From: Gammaproteobacteria bacterium
Lineage (GTDB): Bacteria; Pseudomonadota; Gammaproteobacteria; Steroidobacterales; Steroidobacteraceae
Direction of reading: 5' to 3'
Length of the DNA stretch: 64,000 nt
Assembly: GCA_024642505.1 (NCBI GenBank)
Contig: JAHEAZ010000002.1
Coordinates: forward strand, 1-64,000
In this document: positions 27,669 through 36,222 of the stretch, one piece after another
How positions within the stretch are numbered: the first letter of the stretch is position 1
Layout: the number at the start of each line of letters is the position of its first letter
The notes under the pieces: generated by a model
Seen by the model: the letters and a program-made list of their open reading frames with translations, nothing else
Told to the model about the DNA's origin: nothing
Databases searched by the model: none
Made by a program: the position numbers and the translations under genes

Positions 27669-29648
27669 ATGTTCCGGCGCATCCTGATCGCGAACCGCGG
27701 CGAGATCGCCTGCCGTGTCATCGCCACCTGCAAGCGACTTGGTATACACACGATCGCTGTCTTTTCCGAGGCCGACCGGCACGCACGGCACGTCCGCCTC
27801 GCCGACGAGGCTCATCTCGTCGGCCCGGCCCCGGCGAGCCAGTCTTATCTGGACGTTGCGAAGATCATCCAGGTAGCGCAGGTAAGCGGGGCCGAGGCGG
27901 TCCATCCCGGCTACGGCTTCCTGTCCGAGAACCGCGAATTCGCCGCGGCCTGCGCCGGGGCGGGCATAGAGTTCATCGGGCCGACGCCGGACACGATCCG
28001 GCGCATGGGCCTCAAGCACGAGGCAAAGTCGCTGGCGGAGGCCGCCGGCGTGCCGGTCGTTCCCGGCTATCACGGCGACGACACGACACCGGCTACACTC
28101 GCGCGCGAGGCCCGGCGCATCGGCTTTCCACTGCTGGTCAAGGCGGTAGCGGGAGGCGGCGGCAAGGGCATGCGCGTCGTTCGTTCGATCGCAGAACTGG
28201 CCGATGCGGTCGCGGCGGCTGGCAGCGAGGCTGCCACTTCATTTCGCGACAGCCGCATCCTGCTGGAGCGCTATGTCGATCGCCCACGTCACATCGAAGT
28301 CCAGGTATTTGGCGACAGCCACGGATCCTGCGTACACCTGTTCGAGCGCGAGTGTTCGATCCAGCGGCGCTACCAGAAGATCATCGAGGAGTCGCCGTCA
28401 CCTTTCGTCACACCCGAACTGCGTGAACGCATGACTGCCGCCGCTGTCCGCGTTGCCACCTCGGTTGGCTACGTCAATGCGGGCACGGTTGAATTCATCG
28501 TCGGTCCCGATCGGGACTTCTATTTCCTGGAGATGAACACACGGCTGCAGGTCGAACATCCGGTGACCGAGGCGGTGACCGGCCTCGACCTGGTGGAGTG
28601 GCAGCTGGCCGTCGCCGCCGGCCAACCGTTGCCGCGGCGACAGGAGCAGCTTGCCCAATCCGGTCACGCCATCGAGGCGCGAATCTACAGCGAGGATCCC
28701 CAGCGTGGCTTCCTGCCGGCGGTCGGCCTCGTCCAGAGATTCGCCTTCCCGCCCGAGGACGGCAGCTGGCGCGTCGATCGTGGTGTCGACGACGGCGACG
28801 TTGTCGAAGTGCACTACGACCCGATGATCGCCAAGGCGATCGCCACGGACGCCAACCGGATTGGCGCAATCGGGCGGATGCAGCGGTCGCTGGCGCGAAC
28901 CGCCGTATTCGGGCCCGCCACCAATCTCGCGCTATTGCGTCGCATCGTTGCCCACCCGGATTTCGCCGCAGGCGCCATGGACACCGGCTACCTCGACCGG
29001 CACATTGAAGACCTCCTCAGGCCCGCCGGACCTCCGGGCAAAGCTGCGCTGCTCGCGAGCGCACGCTACGCGCTGGAATCGATGGCCGATGCGTCGCGCA
29101 GCATCCATCCGGCAGGGTCGCCGTGGACTGGCGCCGACGGCTGGCGGACGGGTGCACTCGGCGGAAGCACAATCGGCCTGGCCACGCCCGATTTCCTGCG
29201 CATCCGGGCGCGCCGGCAAGGCGACAGGATCGATGTCACCGGCGATGGACTTGAGGCCGGCGCAGTTGTCATGACTGGCGAGCACGATGCGGTGACGGTG
29301 TCCGGTCCGACGGTGAACGCCGAGCTGACGGTCGTCGGTTTTGGCCGCCGGCTGGTCGTGACCGAGGAGCTGACTCATGAGATCGAGCTGGTTCACCCCT
29401 GGCCCTTCGAAACCGGACCGGACGAAGCCGACACGCATCCCGCATCTCCGCTCCCGGGCAGGGTCGTCGCGTTGCACGTGTCCATGGGCCAGGAGGTGGC
29501 GGCGGGCGACGCGCTCGCCGTGGTCGAAGGCATGAAGATGCAGCACACCATCCGTGCCGCCCGCGCCGGTCGGGTCGACCGCTTGCGCGTCGCGGAGGGT
29601 GACCTGGTGGACGCCGACGCCGTGTTGTTCGAGATTACTCCGCACTGA
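27669..29648 (+). CDS. liuD: 3-methylcrotonyl-CoA carboxylase, biotin-containing (alpha) subunit
   Basis: 659 residues from MFRRILIANRGEIACRVIATCKRLG, 1 bp after the liuC stop. Biotin-carboxylase domain: VHPGYGFLSENREFA, VKAVAGGGGKGMRVV, ERECSIQRRYQKIIEESP, and EMNTRLQVEHPVTEAVTGLDLVEWQL. A linker domain follows, then the C-terminal biotinyl domain with the biotin lysine in VVEGMKMQH near residue 623. The larger track ORF opens upstream in another frame over liuC and is not used. Last gene of the liu operon here; liuE (HMG-CoA lyase) does not follow. Confidence 0.95.
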   Translation: MFRRILIANRGEIACRVIATCKRLGIHTIAVFSEADRHARHVRLADEAHLVGPAPASQSYLDVAKIIQVAQVSGAEAVHPGYGFLSENREFAAACAGAGIEFIGPTPDTIRRMGLKHEAKSLAEAAGVPVVPGYHGDDTTPATLAREARRIGFPLLVKAVAGGGGKGMRVVRSIAELADAVAAAGSEAATSFRDSRILLERYVDRPRHIEVQVFGDSHGSCVHLFERECSIQRRYQKIIEESPSPFVTPELRERMTAAAVRVATSVGYVNAGTVEFIVGPDRDFYFLEMNTRLQVEHPVTEAVTGLDLVEWQLAVAAGQPLPRRQEQLAQSGHAIEARIYSEDPQRGFLPAVGLVQRFAFPPEDGSWRVDRGVDDGDVVEVHYDPMIAKAIATDANRIGAIGRMQRSLARTAVFGPATNLALLRRIVAHPDFAAGAMDTGYLDRHIEDLLRPAGPPGKAALLASARYALESMADASRSIHPAGSPWTGADGWRTGALGGSTIGLATPDFLRIRARRQGDRIDVTGDGLEAGAVVMTGEHDAVTVSGPTVNAELTVVGFGRRLVVTEELTHEIELVHPWPFETGPDEADTHPASPLPGRVVALHVSMGQEVAAGDALAVVEGMKMQHTIRAARAGRVDRLRVAEGDLVDADAVLFEITPH

Positions 29649-29927
29649 GGCGCCTCCCCTTTCCAGCGGAAACCAGCGCTACTTGAGGTGCGGGCTACGC
29701 CGACCCATCCTGCCGCACCAAGTCCTGTTTTCGGCGACCCGTTTCTCCCTAATTGTGTTGCAGCGCAATACGCGCTAACGTGCCGCCGTTATTGGCTTGT
29801 TGGCATATTTTTTTGCAGCCGCAACAGCCACGGGGCCCGCGGAACGACCGGTAGTGCTCCGAGCCCTGCGTCCGGGGCTGGCCAGTTTCGCGGCTGGGAT
29901 GAAACGTCAGAACAAGGGGCTCAACCA
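29649..29927. other. 279-bp spacer after liuD
   Basis: No coding sequence is supported. The middle (around 29740-29820) is comparatively AT-rich, including ATATTTTTTTGC and TTATTGGCTTGTTGGC, and probably holds the promoter for the SDR pair. I could not fix convincing -35/-10 hexamers. Confidence 0.4.
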
Positions 29928-30689
29928 ATGCTCATCAAGGACAAGGTAATAGCGATCACTGGCGGCGGTCGCGGACTCGGGCGCGCAATGGCCCTCGCGT
30001 TCGCCGCCAAGGGCGGGCACGTCGCGCTGCTGGACCTCAACCAGGAGGATCTCGACGAAACCCGTGCGCTATTGGCCGACAAGGGAATCCGCGCCTGCGG
30101 GTACATCACCAACGTGGCCCAGGAAGCTGACGTCATTCGCTCGCTGGACGCCGTAGTGCGCGATTTTGGCCGCCTCGACGTGATGATCAACAACGCTGGC
30201 ATCACCAAGGACGGCCTGCTGGTCAAGGCCAAGGACGGCCAGGTGGTCTCCAAGATGAGCATGGAACAATGGAACGCCGTCATCGCGGTCGACCTGACCG
30301 GCGTCTTCCTGGGAGCGCGTGAGGCAGCCGAGCGCATGATCAAGCTTGGTAGCGGCGGCGTTATCATCAACATCACGTCAATCTCGCGCGATGGCAACAT
30401 GGGGCAGACCAACTACTCCGCGGCCAAGGCCGGCGTTGCCGCCATGACCGTAGTCTGGTCGAAGGAATTGGCGCGCCATGGCATCCGCACCGGCGCCATC
30501 GCGCCGGGATTCTGCGCCACCGAGATCCTTACTTCGATGAAGCCCGAGGTGCTTGAAAAGGTGACGGCGCCGGTGCCGCTCAAGCGTCTGGGTCAGCCCG
30601 ACGAAGTTGCCCATACCGCGATCTACATTGCGGAAAATGACTTTTTCAGCGGGCGCGTGGTCGAAATCGATGGCGGGCTGCGCCTGTAG
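29928..30689 (+). CDS. Short-chain dehydrogenase/reductase, FabG-like
   Basis: 253-residue SDR from MLIKDKVIAITGGGRGLGRAMALAF (TGxxxGxG cofactor motif). NNAG is in VMINNAGITKDG, the catalytic Ser in INITSISRDG, and YxxxK in NYSAAKAGVAAM; the tail DEVAHTAIYIAENDFFSGRVVEIDGGL is the classic SDR end. It is close to 3-oxoacyl reductases and acetoacetyl-CoA reductases. The track start 80 codons upstream lies in the spacer. Probably co-transcribed with the next SDR; substrate unknown. Confidence 0.88.
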   Translation: MLIKDKVIAITGGGRGLGRAMALAFAAKGGHVALLDLNQEDLDETRALLADKGIRACGYITNVAQEADVIRSLDAVVRDFGRLDVMINNAGITKDGLLVKAKDGQVVSKMSMEQWNAVIAVDLTGVFLGAREAAERMIKLGSGGVIINITSISRDGNMGQTNYSAAKAGVAAMTVVWSKELARHGIRTGAIAPGFCATEILTSMKPEVLEKVTAPVPLKRLGQPDEVAHTAIYIAENDFFSGRVVEIDGGLRL

Positions 30690-30715
30690 AAGCTGGTAAC
30701 GATAGGGAGACGCTG

Positions 30716-31483
30716 ATGAATCTCGGCAGTGCGCGCGCAGTCGTCACGGGCGGAGCGAGCGGACTCGGCCTGGCCGTAGCTCGCTGCATCGTCGATGCCG
30801 GCGGCCAGGTCACCTTGCTGGACATCCAGAAGGAAGCCGGTTATGCAGCGGCCGCAGCGCTAGGCAGCCCCGCGGCATTCACTCGATGCGACGTAACAGA
30901 TGAAGCTGCTGTCGAAGCGGCCGTCAGATCCGCGGCCGAACGAATGAGCGGCCTGACGCTGGCCGTCTCCTGCGCAGGCATCGCCACGCCAGGCAAGCTG
31001 CTCGGCCGCCACGGGCCGCTGAGTGCCGACCTGTTCAGGCGCGTGCTCACCATCAACGTCGTCGGCACCTTCAACCTCGGCCGCGTCGCCGCCGATCTGA
31101 TGCAGCACAACGAACCCGAGACCGGCGGCGAACGCGGCGTCATCGTCCATACCGCATCCGTCGCCGCCTACGAGGGACAGATCGGTCAGGTCGCCTACTC
31201 CGCCTCCAAGGCGGCGGTCGTCGGCATGGTGCTACCCATGGCACGCGAACTCGCCCGCTTCGGCATCCGGGTAATGGCGATCGCGCCCGGAGTCTTCATG
31301 ACGCCCATGCTGGCCGGCTTGCCGCAGGATGCACAGGATTCACTGGGCACGCAGGTGCCCTTCCCGCCGCGGCTTGGACGGCCAGACGAATTTGCCGGAC
31401 TGGTGGCCGCAATCTACGGCAACGCGATGCTGAACGGTGAAACGATCCGTCTCGACGGAGCGATCCGCATGCAACCGAAGTAG
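30716..31483 (+). CDS. SDR dehydrogenase, HSD10-like (3-hydroxy-2-methylbutyryl-CoA dehydrogenase type)
   Basis: 255 residues with AVVTGGASGLGLAVARCIVDAGGQVTLLDI and SCAGIATPGKLLGRHGPLSADLFRRVLTINVVGTFNLGRVAADLM. VHTASVAAYEGQIGQVAYSASKAAVVGM follows, and PGVFMTPMLAGLPQDAQDSLGTQVPFPPRLGRPDEFAGLV resembles mammalian HSD17B10. That family oxidises 3-hydroxy-2-methylbutyryl-CoA in isoleucine degradation, which fits the thiolase and liu genes nearby. 26 bp after the first SDR. Confidence 0.87.
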   Translation: MNLGSARAVVTGGASGLGLAVARCIVDAGGQVTLLDIQKEAGYAAAAALGSPAAFTRCDVTDEAAVEAAVRSAAERMSGLTLAVSCAGIATPGKLLGRHGPLSADLFRRVLTINVVGTFNLGRVAADLMQHNEPETGGERGVIVHTASVAAYEGQIGQVAYSASKAAVVGMVLPMARELARFGIRVMAIAPGVFMTPMLAGLPQDAQDSLGTQVPFPPRLGRPDEFAGLVAAIYGNAMLNGETIRLDGAIRMQPK

Positions 31484-31520
31484 ATCGGCCGCCGCCAGCA
31501 ACAACCTGCCGCGACGGACG

Positions 31521-31526
31521 TATAAT
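31521..31526 (+). promoter_or_regulatory. -10 element upstream of the M16 peptidase pair
   Basis: A consensus TATAAT lies 30 bp before the chosen start. No good -35 hexamer is visible at the right distance. Confidence 0.4.
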
Positions 31527-31555
31527 CCGCGGCTCTCCCATTGAGGGGCCGATCA

Positions 31556-33001
31556 ATGCCGACCATGCCGATAACCGGGGCAGCTGCTCTGGTCGCTGCC
31601 ACGATGTTCCTGCTCAGCGGTTGTGCGACGGCGCCGCGTGCCCCGGTCGTGACGCACAGCCCCGCCGGGTCGGCACTGCCCGCTTCGACCGCTGAACACG
31701 CCGGCTTCCAGGTTCCGGTCGAGTACTTCAAGCTCGACAACGGCCTCCGGGTAGTGATGTCTTGGGATGCGACCGCGCCGACGGTCACGATCGGCGTCTA
31801 TTACCGCATCGGCTTTCGCAACGAGCCGAAGGGAAGAACGGGATTCGCGCACCTGTTCGAGCACCTGATGTTCCAGGGTTCGGTCAACCTCGGGAAGGGC
31901 GCATTCAACCGTCTGATCGAAAGTAACGGCGGCGTGCTGAACGGCTCGACCCGCTTCGACTTCACCAACTACTTCGAGGTGGTCCCGGCACACACGCTGG
32001 AAACCGTCCTCTGGGCCGAGGCCGACCGCATGCGTGGCCTGGCGATCACCCCCGACAGTCTCGCCAACCAGCAGGACGTGGTGAAGAACGAGGTCCGTGG
32101 CAATGTGCTGAACCGGCCCTACGGCGGATTCCCCTGGCTGTCGATGCCGCAGTACGCCAATGAGAACTGGTTCAACGCCCACAATTTCTATGGCGACCTA
32201 GGGGACATCGATGCCGCAACCGTCGGTGAGGCGGAGGACTTCTTTCACAAGCACTACGCGCCCGGTAACGCGGTGCTGGTCGTGGCCGGGGACTTTGATA
32301 GTGGCGTGGCCCGCAGCTGGATCGAAAAGTACTTTGGCTCCATTCCCGCGCGCGACGTACCGCCCTTGCCCGACATCTCGGAGCCTCGCCAGGAGTCCGG
32401 CAAGAGCCATGTCGAAACAGATCCACTCGCGCCGCGGCCGGCCCTGGCGCTGGCCTGGCACGTACCGCCACGCGGCACGCCCGAGCACTATGCATTCGGG
32501 CTGATCGACGAAATGCTGTTACAGGGCGAGGACAGCGCGATGTGGCAGCGGCTGGTTCAGGAGAAAGGCTTCGCCAGCTCGGTTTCGGGCGGCATCAACC
32601 TGCTCGGCAACATGTTCAATTATGACGGCCCCATGCTGTGGATGGCCTACCTGATCCACGACGCCTCCGTAAATCCCGACGAAATCATCGGCCAGTTCGA
32701 CGAGCTGACCGGCCGGCTGCAGGACGCCCTGCCCGATCCCGCAGACATGCGACGGGCGCTGACCAAGATCCGCGCGTCGCTCTACGACCTTGCCGGTTCC
32801 AGTACGCGTTTCGGGCTGGTCGACCTGCTGGCGTCGTTCGCGCTGTTCGACGACGACCCGGATCGCATCAACCAGATCGAAGCGGAGTTTCGCGGGGTAA
32901 CCCCCGAAATGGTCCAGCAGGTCGCCCGCGAGTACCTGCGGGCCAGCAACCGGACGGTGCTGGTGCTCGATCCCGGCGCGGCAGAGGAGTCCAGGCCATG
33001 A
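31556..33001 (+). CDS. M16 family zinc peptidase, catalytic member, lipoprotein
   Basis: 481 residues from MPTMPITGAAALVAATMFLLSGCAT; LLSGC is a good lipobox, so the protein is probably anchored in the envelope. The inverted zinc motif HxxEH is intact in FAHLFEHLMFQG, with the distal Glu region NQQDVVKNEVRGN. C-terminal M16 domain follows. GAGGGG 9 bp upstream of the ATG decides this start over the TTG five codons earlier. Overlaps the next gene by 4 bp; the two form the usual active/inactive M16 pair. Substrate unknown. Confidence 0.9.
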   Translation: MPTMPITGAAALVAATMFLLSGCATAPRAPVVTHSPAGSALPASTAEHAGFQVPVEYFKLDNGLRVVMSWDATAPTVTIGVYYRIGFRNEPKGRTGFAHLFEHLMFQGSVNLGKGAFNRLIESNGGVLNGSTRFDFTNYFEVVPAHTLETVLWAEADRMRGLAITPDSLANQQDVVKNEVRGNVLNRPYGGFPWLSMPQYANENWFNAHNFYGDLGDIDAATVGEAEDFFHKHYAPGNAVLVVAGDFDSGVARSWIEKYFGSIPARDVPPLPDISEPRQESGKSHVETDPLAPRPALALAWHVPPRGTPEHYAFGLIDEMLLQGEDSAMWQRLVQEKGFASSVSGGINLLGNMFNYDGPMLWMAYLIHDASVNPDEIIGQFDELTGRLQDALPDPADMRRALTKIRASLYDLAGSSTRFGLVDLLASFALFDDDPDRINQIEAEFRGVTPEMVQQVAREYLRASNRTVLVLDPGAAEESRP

Positions 33002-34392
33002 GACAAGCAGCCGTGGCGATCTTGCTCGCCGTCGTGGCCTGGCAGGCAGCCCCGGCCGGCGAGGCGCCCCCGCCACTTGGCCAGCCTCACGACTTCACCT
33101 TGCCGGGCAGCGAGACCGTTGCGCTGGACAACGGACTCAGGATCACCTTCATCGACTACGGCATCGTGCCCAAGGTGACGCTGCTTGCGGTCGTGCGCAC
33201 CGGAAACATCGACGACGGCGACTCCACCTGGCTCGCGGATCTGACCACCGAGATGCTCAAGGAAGGCGCGGGCCGCTACAGCTCTGCTGATATCGCGCGG
33301 ATGTCTGCTGAGATGGGCGGAGAGCTGTTCGTCGGCGCTGGCAGCGAGCAGAGCACGGTTGGCGTGTCGGTACTGTCCGAGCACGCGACCGAGGCCGCCG
33401 GTCTGGTGGCGACGGTGCTGCGTGACCCGATCTTCCCGGCGGAGCAGTTGCCGCGGATCATCGCAAACCTGCAGCGTGGCGTCGCTGTCGCGCAGTCTGA
33501 TCCGGGATCGACGGCCTCGCAGGCACTCTACGAAATGCTCTATCCGGGACATCCCTTCGGGCACCTGCTCCCGACCCAGGAACAGCTTGCCTCCTATACG
33601 CTGGATGACGTCCGCGGTTTCTTCCGCCAGAACTTTGGCGCGCTACGGACCCACATCTACGTGGCCGGCCGCTACGACCGGCTGGCGCTTGAAGCGGCCC
33701 TCCGGGCCGCTTTCTCCGGCTGGACGCGTGGACCGGAACCGACTGACAACCCGCCGCGGGCCAGTGACACCCTGCAGGTCAAGCTGATCGATCGCCCGGG
33801 CGCGTCGCAATCCATCATTCAGATGGCGGTGGCCGCCCCGGATCCGTCGCGCCCCGACTACCTCGCCTTCACGGTCATGAATACCCTGCTTGGCGGTCCC
33901 TTCATCTCACGCATCATGTCCAACCTGCGCGAGGACAAGGGCTACGCCTACTCTCCCGGATCTTCGCTGACAGTCCGCCGCCGTGCCGGTCTGTGGACGC
34001 TCGACGCCGAAGTCACCACCGCCGATACGGCAGCGGCAATGACCGAGGTGTATCGCGAAGTCAATCGCCTGAAGGCGGAGCCGTCGGCAGACGACGAACT
34101 CGAGTCCATCAAGAACTATCGGGCGGGCCTGTTCGTCATCGGGAACTCGTCGCCCAACGGCGTGCTCGGCCAGCTTGCATTTGCCGACCTGCACGGACTG
34201 CCGGACGAGTACCTGACGACCTGGGTTGCCCGGGTCCATGCGCTGACGCCGGAACAGGTCAGCGGCGCAGCAGCCGCCTGGCTGAACCTGTCGCAGGCAA
34301 CGCTGGTCGTCGTCGGGGACCTGGCGAAAATAGAAGCCGGTGTGCGGGCCCTGCCACAACTACAGGGCGCGACGCTGGTCACGCAGCGCTGA
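32998..34392 (+). CDS. M16 family peptidase-like protein lacking the zinc motif
   Basis: 464 residues from MRQAAVAILLAVVAWQAAPAGE, a signal peptide. The M16 fold is clear (VALDNGLRITFID, REDKGYAYSPGSSLTVRR), but the HxxEH site is replaced by TWLADLTTEML, so it should be non-catalytic and act as partner to the upstream peptidase. The ATG overlaps the previous stop (ATGA), indicating coupled translation and 1:1 expression. The track start far upstream is in a shadow frame. Confidence 0.9.
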   Translation: MRQAAVAILLAVVAWQAAPAGEAPPPLGQPHDFTLPGSETVALDNGLRITFIDYGIVPKVTLLAVVRTGNIDDGDSTWLADLTTEMLKEGAGRYSSADIARMSAEMGGELFVGAGSEQSTVGVSVLSEHATEAAGLVATVLRDPIFPAEQLPRIIANLQRGVAVAQSDPGSTASQALYEMLYPGHPFGHLLPTQEQLASYTLDDVRGFFRQNFGALRTHIYVAGRYDRLALEAALRAAFSGWTRGPEPTDNPPRASDTLQVKLIDRPGASQSIIQMAVAAPDPSRPDYLAFTVMNTLLGGPFISRIMSNLREDKGYAYSPGSSLTVRRRAGLWTLDAEVTTADTAAAMTEVYREVNRLKAEPSADDELESIKNYRAGLFVIGNSSPNGVLGQLAFADLHGLPDEYLTTWVARVHALTPEQVSGAAAAWLNLSQATLVVVGDLAKIEAGVRALPQLQGATLVTQR

Positions 34393-34398
34393 GACACG

Positions 34399-34441
34399 AG
34401 AGGAGTCGGGCCCCGTATCGACGGGGAGTGTCCCCTCCTCT
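34399..34441. terminator. Two-tier hairpin between M16 pair and etfD
   Basis: AGAGGAG (34399-34405) pairs with CTCCTCT (34435-34441), enclosing an inner stem CCCCGT-ATCG-ACGGGG. It fills the convergent gap and touches the etfD stop; likely a bidirectional terminator. Confidence 0.6.
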
Positions 34442-36098
34442 ACATCGAGGAGTAATTTGGCCCGCCACCGCCTTCCGGCGTCACCCAGTGGATGTTCTGC
34501 CTCGGGTCCTTGATGTCGCAGGTCTTGCAGTGAACGCAATTCTGGGCGTTGATCTGCAACCGGCGGCCGCCACCTTCCGCGTCAACGAATTCATACACGC
34601 CGGCCGGACAGTAACGGCTCTCGGGACCGTCGAACCTGGCAAGGTTGTACTGTACGGGGATAGCCGGATCGCGCAGCTGCAGGTGCACCGGCTGGTCTTC
34701 CTCGTGGTTGGTGCTCGACAGGTAGACTGACGAATTGCGGTCGAAGGTCAGTACACCGTCGGGCTTCGGGTAATCGATACGCCGCATCTGCGCGGCGGGC
34801 TTCAACGCCTCGTGGTCCGCCTGCTTGTGCCTGAGCGTCCATCCCACGAGCCCGCCCAAGCCCAGTTCGTTCAGCCACATGTGCAGGCCGCCATGGATCG
34901 TGCCGGGCCACATGCCCCACTTCAGGCCGGGCTTCACGTTGCGTACCTTGTACAGGTCTGTGTAGACCCAGGATTTCCGGAACGCTTCGCGATAGCTGGT
35001 GAGCTCATCGTGTGCGCGACCGGTGGCGAGCGCACCGAAAGCGGCCTCCGCGGCCAGCATGCCGGTCTTCATTGCGTTGTGGGAGCCCTTGATGCGCGGC
35101 AGGTTGACGAAGCCTGCGCCGCAACCGATCAGTGCCCCGCCGGGAAAGGCCAGCTTGGGGATTGACTGCAGCCCACCCTCATTGATCGCGCGGGCGCCGT
35201 AGGCGAGTCGCTTGCCGCCGTCGAAATACCCGCGAATCGCCGGGTGGGTCTTGAAGCGCTGCATTTCCTCGAACGGCGACAGATGCGGATTTTCATAGCT
35301 CAGATGGACCACAAAACCCACAGAAACCAGGTCCTCGCCAAAGTGGTACAGGAACGAACCGCCACCCGCGTCCGCCTGCAGCGGCCAGCCCTGGCTGTGA
35401 ATCACGAGCCCCGGCTGGTGACGTTCTTTAGGCACCTGCCAAAGTTCCTTGATGCCAAGCCCATAAACCTGCGGGTCGACACCATCGCGCAGGTTGAATC
35501 TGGACATCAGCTGCTGCGACAGCGACCCACGGCAGCCCTCGCCGAACAGCGTGTACTTCGCGTGCAGCTCCATGCCGGGCGCGAACCCATCCCTGGGCTG
35601 GCCATCCCGGCCAATGCCCATGTCCCCGGTGGCGACGCCCCTGACTGCGCCGTTCTCGTCGAACAGCAGCTCAGCTGCCGCGAAACCCGGGAAAACGTCG
35701 ACGCCAAGTTCCTCCGCACGCTCACCCAGCCAGCGGCAGATCCTGCCAAGGCTCGAGATATACATGCCGTGATTGCTCATCAGGCCCGGCAGCAACCAGT
35801 CAGGAATCTGGTGGGCCTTGTCCTGGGCCAGTATCAGGAACCGGTCCTCGCTGACCGGCGTATCGAGCGGTGCTCCGCGCTCCTTCCAGTCCGGGAACAG
35901 CTCGGTAATGGCAACTGGATCGATGACCGCCCCCGACAGGATGTGTGCTCCGACCTCCGCGCCCTTTTCAAGCACGCACACGCTGACCTCTTGATCCTGC
36001 GCGGCTGCAAGCTGTTTCAGCCGAATTGCCGCGGCCAGGCCCGCCGGCCCGGCGCCGACGATGACCACGTCAAACTCCATCGATTCACGGTCAGTCAC
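34440..36098 (-). CDS. etfD: Electron transfer flavoprotein-ubiquinone oxidoreductase
   Basis: Inner-membrane-associated flavo-iron-sulfur enzyme that moves electrons from ETF to ubiquinone. 552 residues; FAD site DVVIVGAGPAGLAAAIRL near the N-terminus, EKGAEVGAHILSGAVIDP, IGCGAGFVNLPRIKGSHNAMKTGMLAAEA, and a C-terminal 4Fe-4S site CPAGVYEF ... NCVHCKTCDIKDPRQNIHW. It would serve LiuA and other acyl-CoA dehydrogenases. Divergent from the membrane Fe-S protein that follows. etfA/etfB are not in the window. Confidence 0.96.
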   Translation of the reverse strand: MTDRESMEFDVVIVGAGPAGLAAAIRLKQLAAAQDQEVSVCVLEKGAEVGAHILSGAVIDPVAITELFPDWKERGAPLDTPVSEDRFLILAQDKAHQIPDWLLPGLMSNHGMYISSLGRICRWLGERAEELGVDVFPGFAAAELLFDENGAVRGVATGDMGIGRDGQPRDGFAPGMELHAKYTLFGEGCRGSLSQQLMSRFNLRDGVDPQVYGLGIKELWQVPKERHQPGLVIHSQGWPLQADAGGGSFLYHFGEDLVSVGFVVHLSYENPHLSPFEEMQRFKTHPAIRGYFDGGKRLAYGARAINEGGLQSIPKLAFPGGALIGCGAGFVNLPRIKGSHNAMKTGMLAAEAAFGALATGRAHDELTSYREAFRKSWVYTDLYKVRNVKPGLKWGMWPGTIHGGLHMWLNELGLGGLVGWTLRHKQADHEALKPAAQMRRIDYPKPDGVLTFDRNSSVYLSSTNHEEDQPVHLQLRDPAIPVQYNLARFDGPESRYCPAGVYEFVDAEGGGRRLQINAQNCVHCKTCDIKDPRQNIHWVTPEGGGGPNYSSM

Positions 36099-36222
36099 TG
36101 AGGAACTCCAGCTCCCGGGCCATACCGGGTGGGCGAAAACCGCAATTGTATAGAGCTTCGCGTCTTGCGACAGTCCGGACGGCTAGTGACTGGAGACGAC
36201 CCGGAATGAAGGAATCTCGGCG

